Source of the DNA: Rhodococcus sp. ARC_M5
Lineage (GTDB): Bacteria > Actinomycetota > Actinomycetes > Mycobacteriales > Mycobacteriaceae
Assembly (NCBI RefSeq): GCF_022810405.1
Contig: NZ_JALGQE010000024.1
Location: forward strand, 1-55,749
Direction of reading: 5' to 3'
Length of the DNA stretch: 55,749 bases
A model generated the notes under the pieces. It saw only the letters and a list, made by a program, of their open reading frames with translations. It ran no database searches and was not told where the DNA came from. This document shows, one piece after another, positions 41,101 through 49,884 of this stretch (positions are counted from its first letter, which is position 1; every line of letters starts with the position of its first letter). The position numbers and the translations under genes were made by a program.

Positions 41101-42747
41101 TCCGATGGTGCCGCCGAGACTGGTGACGATCTCTTCGCGGATCGCGTCGAGCGGCGGGTTGGTGACCTGCGCGAACAGCTGCGAGAAGTAGTCGAACAAC
41201 ATCCGCGGCCGAGCCGACAGCACGGCGATCGGGGTATCGGTACCCATCGAACCGATGGCCTCGGCACCGGCCTTCGCCATGGGCGAGACCAGCACGTTCA
41301 GTTCCTCGGTGGTGTACCCGAAGATCTGCTGACGGATGAGCACGCGATCGTGCGGCATGTGCACGTGCGGGCGCTCGGGGAGATCGTCGATCGAGGTCAG
41401 GCCCTCGTCGAGCCACTGCTGGTACGGATGCTCGGCGGCGAGCTCGTCCTTGATCTCGTCGTCGGAGACGATGCGGCCCTGCGCGGTGTCCACGAGGAAC
41501 ATCCGACCGGGCTGCAGGCGAACCTTGCGGACGACCTTGGACGGGTCGATGTCGAGAACGCCGACCTCGGACGCCATGACGACCAAGCCGTCGTCGGTGA
41601 CCCACAGCCGGCTCGGGCGCAGGCCGTTGCGGTCGAGGACCGCTCCGATGACGGTGCCGTCGGTGAAGCACACCGAGGCCGGTCCGTCCCAGGGCTCCAT
41701 CAGTGAGGAGTGGTACTTGTAGAACGCCCGACGTGCGGGGTCCATCGACTCGTGCCGCTCCCACGCCTCGGGAATCATCATGAGCACGGCGTGCGGCAGG
41801 CTGCGACCACCGAGGTGCAGCAGCTCGAGGACCTCGTCGAATCGTGCTGTGTCACTTGCTCCGTGGGTGACCACGGGGAAGATCTTCTCGAGGGCCTCGG
41901 AACCGCCGAACACGTCGGACGTGATGAGCGCCTCGCGGGCACGCATCCAGTTCTCGTTGCCGGTGGCGGTGTTGATCTCGCCGTTGTGGGCGACGCGTCG
42001 GAAGGGGTGCGCCAGCGGCCACGACGGGAACGTGTTGGTCGAGAAACGCGAATGCACAAGCCCGAGTGCACTTTCCACGCGCTCGTCCTGCAGGTCGAGG
42101 TAGAAGCCCTTGAGCTGAGGCGTGGTCAGCATGCCCTTGTAGACGAACGTCTGCGAGGACAGCGACGGGAAGTACACGGTTTCGCGGCCGGGGCCGTCCT
42201 TGCCCGCGCCCTCTTCGCCCAGCTCGTGCTCGACCCGCTTGCGGATGACGAACGCACGACGCTCGAGGTCCAGATCGGTGATCGAGGCGTCGGGAGCGGC
42301 GAGGAACAACTGACGGAAGGTCGGCATCGCGTCGCGCGCCAGTGCGCCGAGGGAGGAGTCGTCGGTGGGAACCTCACGCCACCCGAGGACCGTCAGGCCC
42401 TCGCTCTCGACGATGCGCTCGACACCCTCGCACGCCCGCGCTGCGTCACTGCGGCCCTGCGGCAGAAACGCGACACCGGTTGCGTAGGCACCGGGCGCGG
42501 GGAGCTCGAAATCTACGACGGCGCGGAAGAACGCGTCCGGAACCTGGATCAGAATGCCCGCGCCGTCACCGGTGTTCGGTTCGGAGCCGGCAGCACCGCG
42601 GTGCTCGAGGTTGACCAGAGCGGTGATCGCCTTCTCGACGATGTCGCGACTGCGTCGACCGTGCATGTCCACCACGAACGCGACACCACAGGAGTCGTGT
42701 TCGTTGGCGGGGTCGTAGAGGCCTTGCGGGCCCGGAGTGTGCTTCAT
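38158..42747 (-). CDS. gltB: Glutamate synthase large (alpha) subunit
   Basis: 1529 residues, the normal GltB length. The N-terminal glutaminase nucleophile is the Cys in PANEHDSCGVAFVVDMHG (about residue 20), exposed after propeptide removal. The middle and FMN-binding synthase domain (HVKLVSEVGVGTVAAGVSKA, then GHDGGTGATPLTSVKHAG) is followed by the 3Fe-4S Cys cluster (SGCIMMRVCHLDTCPVGVAT) and the C-terminal glutamate synthase beta-helix domain (GGNVFLFGATSGEALIRG). The ATG at 42747 is chosen just before KHTPGPQGLYDPANEHD; upstream in-frame codons are not conserved. It makes two glutamates from glutamine and 2-oxoglutarate. Confidence 0.95.
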   Translation of the reverse strand: MKHTPGPQGLYDPANEHDSCGVAFVVDMHGRRSRDIVEKAITALVNLEHRGAAGSEPNTGDGAGILIQVPDAFFRAVVDFELPAPGAYATGVAFLPQGRSDAARACEGVERIVESEGLTVLGWREVPTDDSSLGALARDAMPTFRQLFLAAPDASITDLDLERRAFVIRKRVEHELGEEGAGKDGPGRETVYFPSLSSQTFVYKGMLTTPQLKGFYLDLQDERVESALGLVHSRFSTNTFPSWPLAHPFRRVAHNGEINTATGNENWMRAREALITSDVFGGSEALEKIFPVVTHGASDTARFDEVLELLHLGGRSLPHAVLMMIPEAWERHESMDPARRAFYKYHSSLMEPWDGPASVCFTDGTVIGAVLDRNGLRPSRLWVTDDGLVVMASEVGVLDIDPSKVVRKVRLQPGRMFLVDTAQGRIVSDDEIKDELAAEHPYQQWLDEGLTSIDDLPERPHVHMPHDRVLIRQQIFGYTTEELNVLVSPMAKAGAEAIGSMGTDTPIAVLSARPRMLFDYFSQLFAQVTNPPLDAIREEIVTSLGGTIGPEGDLLNPGADGCKQIVLPQPILHNDDLAKLVHINDEGTQEELRSVVVRGLYPVSEGGEGLRKSLEAIRAQVSAAISGGARIIVLSDRESSEKLAPIPSLLLTSAVHHHLVREKTRTKVGLIIEAGDAREVHHMALLIGFGAAAVNPYMAFESIEDMIERGALTDIEFDKAVSNYIKAAGKGVLKVMSKMGISTLASYTGAQLFQVIGLSQELVDEYFTGLNSHLGGIDLDQVADDVAARHAVAYLDNRQERAHRELETGGEYQWRREGEYHLFNPDTVFKLQHSTRTGQYDVFKEYTKMVDDQSERLASLRGLFRFKTEERQAISIDEVEPASEIVKRFSTGAMSYGSISAEAHETLAIAMNRLGGRSNSGEGGEDVSRFEPDENGDWRRSAIKQVASGRFGVTSHYLTNCTDIQIKMAQGAKPGEGGQLPAHKVYPWVAEVRHSTPGVGLISPPPHHDIYSIEDLAQLIHDLKNANPQARIHVKLVSEVGVGTVAAGVSKAHADVVLISGHDGGTGATPLTSVKHAGGPWELGLAETQQTLLLNGLRDRIVVQVDGQLKTGRDVMVAALLGGEEFGFATAPLVVSGCIMMRVCHLDTCPVGVATQNPLLRKRFAGKPEFVENFFMFIAEEVRELMAELGFRTLDEAVGQVGLLDTTAAKEHWKASKLDLSPILEEVESAFMNQNLYNTGVQDHGLDKALDQQLISASRNALDKGEKVAFESKITNVNRTVGTMLGHEVTKAYGGVGLPDDTIDITFTGSAGNSFGAFVPSGMTLRLNGDANDFVGKGLSGGHLVLRPSLNAPKGFVAEDNIIGGNVFLFGATSGEALIRGVVGERFAVRNSGAEAVVEGVGDHGCEYMTGGKVVILGTTGRNFGAGMSGGVAFVFDPDKTFEANLNTELVDIEELEGDEFTWLKDIVTRHQEQTGSEVAERILADWSQQVNHFVKVMPRDYKKVLLAISEAEKNGADVDEAIMEAARG

Positions 42748-43109
42748 ACCTAGCCTTCGGATAAGTCCAGCCTTGATACTCGTCGGCGACGGTGTGGTGT
42801 AACCGGCTGCGCGAACGGCCTGCGGTGCGTCCTCGCCGTTGAAGCTGCACCTGTCGATCGTCGACGCTTTCCTCTGCACGAGCGGGTGGGCGCGTGGTAG
42901 AAAAGTGAGGTCGGGGCGGATTCGGCCGTGATGAGGCCTATCCAACTACGAACGATAAGTCAGTACCTGGGTGCCCCCGCAAATAAGGTAAACCTATTAT
43001 CGGCGTTCACCAGCGAATTCGCGCTGCCGAGACCACCCTGCGGACATCATTCCGATACCGATGCCGACATCGGCCGAGAACTACACGCCTGTAAGACAAT
43101 TGAGCCCGG
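42748..43109. other. gltB leader and intergenic region
   Basis: About 360 bases between gltB and the tRNA terminator with no convincing gene. The region nearest gltB is GC-rich (its own leader). An AT-rich part around 42945-43010 (AATAAGGTAAACCTATTAT) probably contains the gltB promoter. AGGT and ACCT there form a short palindrome; the spacing does not fit the iron-regulator box. No riboswitch was recognised. Confidence 0.5.
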
Positions 43110-43150
43110 AAAAAACTACTGGCCGCAGCGATCGAATCAGCTGCGGCCAG
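43110..43150 (-). terminator. Intrinsic terminator of tRNA-Leu
   Basis: On the minus strand CTGGCCGCAG and CTGCGGCCAG form a perfect 10-bp stem with a 12-base loop, followed by TAG and six T residues. It begins five bases beyond the tRNA 3-prime end, a textbook factor-independent terminator. Confidence 0.9.
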
Positions 43151-43155
43151 TGTGG

Positions 43156-43238
43156 TGGGCGGAGGGGGACTTGAACCCCCACGTCCCGAAGGACACTGGC
43201 ACCTGAAGCCAGCGCGTCTGCCATTCCGCCACCCGCCC
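43156..43238 (-). tRNA. tRNA-Leu (anticodon CAG)
   Basis: 83-nt type II tRNA. The acceptor is GGGCGGG/TCCGCCC with one G-T wobble at position 7. The D region TGGCGGAATGGCAGACGC is the leucine type, the anticodon stem-loop is CTGGCTTCAGGTGCCAG (anticodon CAG, reads CUG codons), the long variable arm TGTCCTTCGGGACG, and the T arm GGGGGTTCAAGTCCCCC. The discriminator is A and CCA is encoded directly after it. Leucine identity fits the long variable arm and A73. Confidence 0.95.
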
Positions 43239-43445
43239 GGGTGACGGCGAGAACACTAACACGCACCCTGCCGCGGTCGAAAATCGCCGCCTTCAGCTCC
43301 CTGAGGGCGACGGCGGCACGCGGTCTCCGTCGGCCGCACCGTATATCATGCTGGCAGCGCGACTTCGTGATGACACGCGGCCGACGCAGCCTGCTCCCCA
43401 GCAGGCACCACACGGTGGAAGAACACAGTGAGAGGAGGGGTCACG

Positions 43446-44897
43446 ATGGGCATCGTTCAGCGTTTCGAACGGAAACTCCAAGGCGCTGTCGGCGACGTCT
43501 TCGCCCGCGTGTTCGGCGGAGGCGTCGTACCCGCGGAGGTGGAGGCGGCACTCCAGCAGGAGGCGTCGGATCTGGTTCGGCCCCTCGACGGCGGCCACCT
43601 TCTGGCACCCAACAGCTACGTGATCACCATCAACAGCTCGGACCACGACGAGCTCGCCGGCGATCGTGAACTCACGGTCAAGGCATTTTCCCGCCACCTC
43701 GACGATTACATCCGAGATCAGGGGTGGCAGACCTACGGTGACGTGGTGGTTCGCTTCGAGCCGTCGCCCACTCTCCATACCGGGCAGTTTCGGGCCGCTG
43801 GCTCGGTCGATCCCGATGTGGGACGATCGGCGACTGCTGCACGGAAAGGGTCCGCGCAGCAGGGCGCGTCGGTACCAGCAGCACCCAGTGCCGTTCCTTC
43901 AGCTACGCAGCGACCGTCTGCCCCACCGATGTCGATACCAGGAGCCGGCCCCATGACGCAGAACCCAGGCTACGACCCGCAGCGCGATCCCGCGGACGGT
44001 CATCGTTCCGATCCGCGCGAGCGCAACGGTTACACCGGTGGCCAGGATCCGCGCTACGCCGCGCGCGAGCAGAACGGGTACGACGCCCAGGCGTACGCGC
44101 CCGCCGACTACGACCCGCGCTACGACCAGCAGCAGCCGTACAACCCCCAGGGCTACGACCAGCAGCCGTATGGCGAGCAGGGTCAGGCCTACAGCGCCGC
44201 CGCAGGCCAGGAGCAGGGCTACGACCCCCACGCCTACGGCGCACCCCACGGCCAGGAGCAGGGCTACGACGCCCAGGGCTACAACGCTCAGGGCTACGAC
44301 GCCCAGGGCTACAACGCTCAGGGGTACGACGCCCAGGGCTACAACGGCCAGGGCTACGACTACAACGGTGCCGAGCAGGGTGGTGCTGCATATTCCGAGG
44401 CTCCCTACCAGGAGCAGGCGTACAGCGAGCCTGCCGGTCGGTACGCCGAGCCTCAGGCGGCCGGTTACCAGCAGCCCGGGTACCAGCAGGCTGCCTACGA
44501 CTACCCGCCTGCCCAGGCCGCCTACGGCCGCGGCTACCCGCAGGGCTCGGGCGATCGTGGCGACGGATACGGCTACGACCAGCCCGCCTCGTACGCGGGT
44601 CAGAGTCAGGCACTCGCCGCGACGTTGCAGCTCGAAGACGGCAGTGGCCGCTACTTCCAGCTACGGGACGGTCAGAACATCATCGGCCGGGGCCAGGACG
44701 CGCAGTTCCGGCTCCCCGACACCGGGGTCTCGCGTCGCCACATCGAGATCCGTTGGGACGGCCGCGTGGCCATGCTCTCCGACCTCGGTTCCACCAACGG
44801 CACCACCGTCAACGGCGCTCCGGTGCAGGATTGGCAACTGGCCGACGGCGACGTGATTCGGGCCGGGCACTCCGAAATTCTGGTCCGGATCGTCTGA
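43446..44897 (+). CDS. fhaA: FHA-domain protein FhaA
   Basis: 483 residues. The N-terminal DUF3662 domain (about 1-120; MGIVQRFERKLQGAVGDVFA, then ARVFGGGVVPAEVEAALQQE) is joined by a long Tyr/Gly/Gln/Asp-rich linker to a C-terminal FHA domain (about 395-480; YFQLRDGQNIIGRGQDAQFR, LPDTGVSRRHIEIRWDG and LSDLGSTNGTTVNGAPV). Mycobacterial FhaA binds phosphothreonines on PknB partners such as MviN and controls late peptidoglycan steps. ATG after GAGAGGAGGGG. First gene of the fhaA-pknB group. The linker contains three 30-bp tandem repeats. Confidence 0.94.
   Translation: MGIVQRFERKLQGAVGDVFARVFGGGVVPAEVEAALQQEASDLVRPLDGGHLLAPNSYVITINSSDHDELAGDRELTVKAFSRHLDDYIRDQGWQTYGDVVVRFEPSPTLHTGQFRAAGSVDPDVGRSATAARKGSAQQGASVPAAPSAVPSATQRPSAPPMSIPGAGPMTQNPGYDPQRDPADGHRSDPRERNGYTGGQDPRYAAREQNGYDAQAYAPADYDPRYDQQQPYNPQGYDQQPYGEQGQAYSAAAGQEQGYDPHAYGAPHGQEQGYDAQGYNAQGYDAQGYNAQGYDAQGYNGQGYDYNGAEQGGAAYSEAPYQEQAYSEPAGRYAEPQAAGYQQPGYQQAAYDYPPAQAAYGRGYPQGSGDRGDGYGYDQPASYAGQSQALAATLQLEDGSGRYFQLRDGQNIIGRGQDAQFRLPDTGVSRRHIEIRWDGRVAMLSDLGSTNGTTVNGAPVQDWQLADGDVIRAGHSEILVRIV
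44261..44360 (+). repeat. 30-bp tandem repeats in the fhaA linker
   Basis: Units at 44261-44290, 44291-44320 and 44321-44350, plus a partial, each encode ten residues of the type GYDAQGYNAQ. The units are nearly identical at the DNA level, so the copy number may vary between strains. Confidence 0.9.
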
Positions 44898-45042
44898 CGG
44901 TCGACTCGCACGCTCGTCCACCCGTATGTCGTCCACACGAGCGACTTCACCCTATGATGCTGCGAGGCAACCATGTCTGCCGCGCCGCAACCTCGATGTG
45001 TGCGGAATGCAGGTCCGATCGCGAAGGAGGAGGTGAATCGTC

Positions 45043-45507
45043 GTGCAGGGATTGATTCTGCAACTGACCAGGGCAGGCTTTCTGCTCCTGCTGTGGTTCT
45101 TCGTCTGGGCGGTCCTTCGCACCCTCCGCAGTGACATCTACGCGGCCGCGGGCATGCGAGTGCCTGCCCGCTACTCGGGTGGCTCGAAAGTTCTTCCGTC
45201 GTTCAACAAGCAGAAGGTGGCCAAGTACCTCGTGGTGACCCAGGGCGGCCTCGCCGGAACGCGCATCTCCCTCGGCACGCAACCCGTGCTCATCGGACGC
45301 GCGGACGACTCGACTCTCGTTCTGACAGACGACTATTCGTCGACACGGCACGCACGCATCTCGCCCCGCGGCGGCGACTGGTACGTCGAAGACCTCGGTT
45401 CGACCAACGGCACCTACCTCGACCGAGCGAAGGTGACCACCGCAGTTCGCGTGCCCCTGGGAACCCCCGTCCGTGTCGGCAAGACCGTGATCGAGTTGCG
45501 CCCGTGA
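45043..45507 (+). CDS. fhaB: FHA-domain protein FhaB (FipA)
   Basis: 154 residues. One N-terminal membrane segment (ILQLTRAGFLLLLWFFVWAV) precedes a single FHA domain (LGTQPVLIGRADDSTLVLTD, SSTRHARISPRGGDWYVEDL and GSTNGTYLDRAKVTT). In mycobacteria FhaB (FipA) is a PknA/PknB substrate and divisome factor linked to FtsZ and FtsQ under oxidative stress. The start is GTG after AAGGAGGAG. Its stop overlaps the pstP start by four bases. Membrane-anchored, with the FHA domain cytoplasmic. Confidence 0.93.
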   Translation: MQGLILQLTRAGFLLLLWFFVWAVLRTLRSDIYAAAGMRVPARYSGGSKVLPSFNKQKVAKYLVVTQGGLAGTRISLGTQPVLIGRADDSTLVLTDDYSSTRHARISPRGGDWYVEDLGSTNGTYLDRAKVTTAVRVPLGTPVRVGKTVIELRP

Positions 45508-46943
45508 CCCTCGTCCTTCGCTACGCCGCCCGCAGCGATCGTGGTCTGGTTCGCTCCAACAACGAGGACTCAGTGTATGCCGGGGCTCGGCTGCTGGCGT
45601 TGGCCGACGGCATGGGTGGCCATGCCGCCGGTGAAGTGGCCTCGCAGTTGATGATTGCCGCGCTTGCTCACCTCGACGACGACGAGCCCGGTGAGGATCT
45701 GCTGGGCAAGCTCGAGGCGGCGACCCGTGAAGGCAACGCGTCGATCGCCGATCAGGTCGAGGACGAACCCGAGCTCGACGGCATGGGCACCACGCTGACG
45801 GCAATCCTGTTCGCGGGCAAGCGAATCGGCCTGGTACACATCGGCGATTCACGCGCATACATGCTGCGTGACGGCTCGCTCACCCAGATCACCCGTGACG
45901 ACACCTTCGTCCAGTCGCTCGTCGACGAGGGCCGCATCACCGCCGAGCAGGCCCACACGCACCCGCAGCGTTCGCTGATCATGCGGGCCCTCACCGGCAA
46001 CGAGATCGAACCCACGCTCACCGTGCGAGAGGTCCGAGCGGGCGACCGCTATCTGCTGTGCTCCGACGGCCTCTCGGACGTCGTCAGCGACGAGACCATC
46101 GAGAACACCATGAACGAGGGCGAGACGGGACCCTGCGCGGACCGTCTCATCGAACTCGCTCTTCGCAGTGGTGGCCCGGACAACGTGACGGTCGTCGTCG
46201 CCGACGTGATCGACCTCGACTACGGCCAGAGCCACCCGATCCTCGGCGGTGCCGCCAGCACCGAGGACGAGGAGGACGCCCCTCCGCCCAACACCGCAGC
46301 AGGGCGGGCCGCAGCGATGCGTCCCCCCCGCTCGACGCCCAAGCGCGTCACCAGCCCCGTCGTCACCCCCGAGAAGAAGTCGCACAAGCTGCGCTGGACG
46401 TTGATCGCCCTGACCCTGGTGGTGCTGGCGGGAATCGGTGCGCTCGTTGCCAATTCGATCATCAAGGGCAACTACTACGTCGGTGCCGACAACAGCAAGG
46501 TGACGGTGCTACGCGGTCTGCCAGGTTCGGTTCTCGGCTACTCGCTGCAGAGCGTGGAACTGGTGGGTTGCCTGGACGACGACGGTACCGTCACCTTGAC
46601 CGCCCCGAACGACGCTCCGGCGAACTGCGTTCCGTTCGAGATCGACGATCTTCTGCCGGCAGCACGTGAGCAGGTCACGGCCGGGTTGCCGTCGGGATCC
46701 CTCGACGACGCGCGCGGCCAGGTCGAGCGGCTGGCCGCCGGCGACCTGCTTCAGGTGTGCGAGACCGAGCCCGTCGTCACCACGACCGTCGAACCGTCTC
46801 CGACGGCGATCATCCCGCCACCCGGGGTGCCGTTGCCCCCCGCCGCGGAACCCGTTCCCGAGGCCGCACCGACCACCACCGAGGTACCGGCACCGACGGT
46901 TCCGCAGGTTCCCGGCCAGAACTGCAGGACCGGTACTCGATGA
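45504..46943 (+). CDS. pstP: Ser/Thr protein phosphatase PstP (PP2C family)
   Basis: 479 residues. The cytoplasmic PP2C domain (about 1-240) has the metal motifs SNNEDSVYA, LALADGMGGHAAGEV, LVHIGDSRAYMLR, LLCSDGLSDVV and SGGPDNVTVVVADV. One membrane helix (about 293-312; LIALTLVVLAGIGALVANSI) and an extracytoplasmic tail follow, ending in a Pro/Thr-rich part. It reverses PknA/PknB phosphorylation. GTG start overlapping the fhaB stop, and its TGA overlaps the rodA ATG, so the three genes are coupled. Confidence 0.95.
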   Translation: MTLVLRYAARSDRGLVRSNNEDSVYAGARLLALADGMGGHAAGEVASQLMIAALAHLDDDEPGEDLLGKLEAATREGNASIADQVEDEPELDGMGTTLTAILFAGKRIGLVHIGDSRAYMLRDGSLTQITRDDTFVQSLVDEGRITAEQAHTHPQRSLIMRALTGNEIEPTLTVREVRAGDRYLLCSDGLSDVVSDETIENTMNEGETGPCADRLIELALRSGGPDNVTVVVADVIDLDYGQSHPILGGAASTEDEEDAPPPNTAAGRAAAMRPPRSTPKRVTSPVVTPEKKSHKLRWTLIALTLVVLAGIGALVANSIIKGNYYVGADNSKVTVLRGLPGSVLGYSLQSVELVGCLDDDGTVTLTAPNDAPANCVPFEIDDLLPAAREQVTAGLPSGSLDDARGQVERLAAGDLLQVCETEPVVTTTVEPSPTAIIPPPGVPLPPAAEPVPEAAPTTTEVPAPTVPQVPGQNCRTGTR

Positions 46944-48397
46944 GTTCCACTGCGTCCACGGGAGGGTCGTTCCCGAGTCCGCCCGGAGGGTTCGCGCCCG
47001 CACCGATTCAATCCAACCGACGTGGCGTCGAGCTGCTTCTGCTCGGTGCAGCGGTGCTGATCACCACGATCTCCCTGGTACTGGTGGAAGCCAGTCAGGA
47101 ACAGACCATCACCTGGGATCTGGCGAAGTACGCGGTCGCATACCTCGCGCTGATGACGGTGGCCCACCTTGCCGTCCGGCGTTTTGCGCCCTATGCGGAT
47201 CCGCTGCTGCTCCCGATCGTGGCGCTGCTCAACGGCCTCGGTCTGGTGCTCATTCACCGACTCGACCTGGCCGACGAGCAACAGGCGCAGTATCTCGGCA
47301 ACCCCATTCCGTCGCCCGATGCCAACCAGCAGGTGCTGTGGACGACACTGGCGATCGCCGGCTTCGTCGCGTTGCTGGTGCTGCTGCGCGACTACCGTAC
47401 GCTGGCTCGCTACGGCTACACCGTCGGCCTCGCCGGCCTGGTGCTGCTCGCCATTCCGGCGATGCTCCCGTCTGCGTTCTCCGAGGTCAACGGATCGAAG
47501 ATCTGGATCAGACTGCCCGGCTTCAGCATTCAGCCCGGGGAGTTCGCGAAGATCCTGCTGCTCATCTTCTTCGCATCGCTGCTGGTCGCCAAGCGCGAAC
47601 TGTTCACCGTCGCCGGCAAGCACTTCCTCGGAATGGACTTCCCACGGGCCCGCGACCTCGGGCCGATCCTGGTCGTGTGGATCGTCTCCGTCGGCGTGCT
47701 GGTGTTCGAGAAGGACCTCGGCACGTCCCTACTGATCTTCGGAACCGTGCTGGTGATGATCTACATCGCCACCGAGCGCGTCGGCTGGCTGATCATCGGG
47801 TTCGGCCTGCTCCTCGTCGGGTTCCTGTTCGCGTACCAGGTGTTCGGCCACGTCAAGATCCGTACCGACACCTGGCTGCGCCCGTTCGACGACTACAACG
47901 ACACCGGTTACCAGATCGTCCAGTCGATGTTCAGCTTCGCCACCGGCGGGCTGGCGGGTACCGGGCTCGGCAGTGGCCGCCCCTCTCAGGTTCCGTTCGC
48001 CAAGACCGACTTCATCATCGCGACTGTCGGAGAAGAACTCGGTCTCATCGGCCTGACCGCGGTCCTGATCCTGTACTTGCTGTTCATCATTCGCGGTATG
48101 CGCACAGCGCTCGCCGTCCGCGACAGCTTCGGCAAGCTGTTGGCCGCCGGTCTGTCGTTCACCATCGCGATCCAGTTGTTCGTCGTCGTCGGCGGCGTCA
48201 CCAAGCTCATTCCGCTCACCGGCCTCACCACGCCGTATCTGTCCTACGGAGGATCTTCGCTTCTCGCCAACTACCTGCTGCTCGCACTGCTGATCAAGAT
48301 CTCCGACGCAGCCCGTGAGCCGGCAACGCCCAAGAAGAAGCCCGCTCCGGCAGCACCCATCGCGGAGGCACCCACCGAGATGGTGAAGCGCGCATGA
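46940..48397 (+). CDS. rodA: SEDS peptidoglycan polymerase RodA
   Basis: 485 residues with about twelve membrane segments. SEVNGSKIWIRLPGFSIQPG, EFAKILLLIFFASLLVAKRE, GHVKIRTDTWLRPFDDYND and the C-terminal TTPYLSYGGSSLLANYLLLA are the SEDS family pattern (FtsW/RodA/SpoVE). The adjacent class B PBP makes it RodA rather than FtsW. It polymerises lipid II into glycan strands, working with PbpA. The ATG overlaps the pstP stop (ATGA) and the 3-prime end overlaps the pbpA start. Confidence 0.94.
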   Translation: MSSTASTGGSFPSPPGGFAPAPIQSNRRGVELLLLGAAVLITTISLVLVEASQEQTITWDLAKYAVAYLALMTVAHLAVRRFAPYADPLLLPIVALLNGLGLVLIHRLDLADEQQAQYLGNPIPSPDANQQVLWTTLAIAGFVALLVLLRDYRTLARYGYTVGLAGLVLLAIPAMLPSAFSEVNGSKIWIRLPGFSIQPGEFAKILLLIFFASLLVAKRELFTVAGKHFLGMDFPRARDLGPILVVWIVSVGVLVFEKDLGTSLLIFGTVLVMIYIATERVGWLIIGFGLLLVGFLFAYQVFGHVKIRTDTWLRPFDDYNDTGYQIVQSMFSFATGGLAGTGLGSGRPSQVPFAKTDFIIATVGEELGLIGLTAVLILYLLFIIRGMRTALAVRDSFGKLLAAGLSFTIAIQLFVVVGGVTKLIPLTGLTTPYLSYGGSSLLANYLLLALLIKISDAAREPATPKKKPAPAAPIAEAPTEMVKRA

Positions 48398-49878
48398 ACA
48401 CACCCTTGCGCCGCGTATCCATCGCCGTGATGGTCATGGTCGTCGCGTTGCTCGCCAACGCCACCTACCTTCAGGTCATCAAGGCGGACGATCTGCGTAC
48501 CGACCCGAGAAACTCGCGCGTTCTGCTCGACGAGTACTCGCGCCAACGTGGTCAGATCTCGGCGGGCGGTCAGGTACTGGCATCCTCGGTCCCCACCGAC
48601 GACCGCTACAAGTACCTGCGTACCTACCCCCAGAATTCGATCTCCCCGGCCAGCCCGCAGGCCAACGCGCCGATCACCGGCTACTACTCGATGTTGTACT
48701 CGAGCAGCGGCCTCGAACGCGCCGAGGACCCGGTGCTCAACGGCTCGGACGATCGCCTCTTCGGCGGACGGCTGTTCGACCTCATCTCGGGCCGAGATCC
48801 CCGCGGCGGCAACGTCGTCACCACCATCGACCCCGTCGTCCAGCAAGTCGCATACGACCAGCTGACAGCCAAGGGCTACACCGGTTCGGTCGTGGCTCTC
48901 GACCCCGCCACCGGCAACATTCTGGCCATGGCCAGCACACCGAGCTACGACCCCAACCTGTTGGCCAGCCACGACGGCAGCACCACGACGACGGCATGGG
49001 AGAACCTGAGCAACGATCCCGAGAAGCCGATGGTGAACCGGGCCATCTCGCAGACCTACCCACCGGGATCGACATTCAAGGTGATCACCACCGCCGCCGC
49101 TCTCGAAGCAGGCGCGACACCGGACGATCAACTCACGGCCGCGTCGAACATCACGCTGCCGGGAACCTCGACGACGCTGGAGAACTACAACGGTTCGACG
49201 TGCGGGGGTGGCCAGACGGCAACGCTGCGTGAGGCTTTCGCGCGCTCGTGCAATACCGCCTTCGTCGAGCTCGGCATCGACACCGGAGTGGACGGGATGC
49301 GCGACACCGCAGCAGCGTTCGGCATCGGTGAGGACACCACCATTCCGCTCACCGTCGCCGACAGCACCATCGGACCCATCGACGACGACGCCGCCCTCGG
49401 CCAGTCCAGCATCGGCCAGCGAGACGTTGCGCTGACGCCTCTGCAGGACGCGGTCATCGCGGCCACCGTCGCCAACGGCGGCGTGCGGATGGCCCCGAAC
49501 CTGGTGCGGCAGTTGCAGTCTCCCGACCTGTCGGACCTGTCGAGCTACCAGCCCAAGTCCATGGGAGAGGCCATCAGCTCCGATACCGCGGCCACGCTGA
49601 CCGACCTGATGATCGGCTCCGAGAACAACACCAGCGGCGAGGGCAAGATCCCCGGCGTACAGATCGCGTCGAAAACCGGTACCGCAGAACACGGTTCCGA
49701 CCCACGCAACACTCCGCCGCACGCCTGGTACATCGGATTCGCGCCCGCGAACGATCCGAAGGTCGCCATCGCCGTGATCGTCGAGGACGGCGGCGACCGA
49801 GCCCTGGCCGCGACCGGCGGATCCGTGGCCGCACCCATCGGGCGCGCCGTCATCGCAGCCGCATTGCAGGGGAGGTGA
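48394..49878 (+). CDS. pbpA: Class B penicillin-binding protein PbpA (transpeptidase)
   Basis: 494 residues. One N-terminal membrane anchor (about 7-23) and a short pedestal, then the transpeptidase domain with the three motifs: S-x-x-K in TYPPGSTFKVITT (Ser near 222), S-x-N in FARSCNTAFVELG, and K-T-G in QIASKTGTAEHG. Mycobacterial PBPA acts at septa and poles, is phosphorylated by PknB and works with RodA. It starts four bases before the rodA stop, so it is translationally coupled. It crosslinks new peptidoglycan. Confidence 0.95.
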   Translation: MNTPLRRVSIAVMVMVVALLANATYLQVIKADDLRTDPRNSRVLLDEYSRQRGQISAGGQVLASSVPTDDRYKYLRTYPQNSISPASPQANAPITGYYSMLYSSSGLERAEDPVLNGSDDRLFGGRLFDLISGRDPRGGNVVTTIDPVVQQVAYDQLTAKGYTGSVVALDPATGNILAMASTPSYDPNLLASHDGSTTTTAWENLSNDPEKPMVNRAISQTYPPGSTFKVITTAAALEAGATPDDQLTAASNITLPGTSTTLENYNGSTCGGGQTATLREAFARSCNTAFVELGIDTGVDGMRDTAAAFGIGEDTTIPLTVADSTIGPIDDDAALGQSSIGQRDVALTPLQDAVIAATVANGGVRMAPNLVRQLQSPDLSDLSSYQPKSMGEAISSDTAATLTDLMIGSENNTSGEGKIPGVQIASKTGTAEHGSDPRNTPPHAWYIGFAPANDPKVAIAVIVEDGGDRALAATGGSVAAPIGRAVIAAALQGR

Positions 49879-49884
49879 CATAAC

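Noticed and set aside
38335..41706. Antisense open frame of 1123 codons across gltB
   Set aside because: It is the shadow of the GC-rich gltB coding strand; composition is unlike a protein and no domain is recognised.
42985..43005. Possible iron-regulator (IdeR/DtxR) box before gltB
   Set aside because: AGGT and ACCT are two bases apart, whereas the known box needs seven between them.
44261..44360. Possible CRISPR array
   Set aside because: Repeats are direct, without spacers, and lie in frame inside fhaA.
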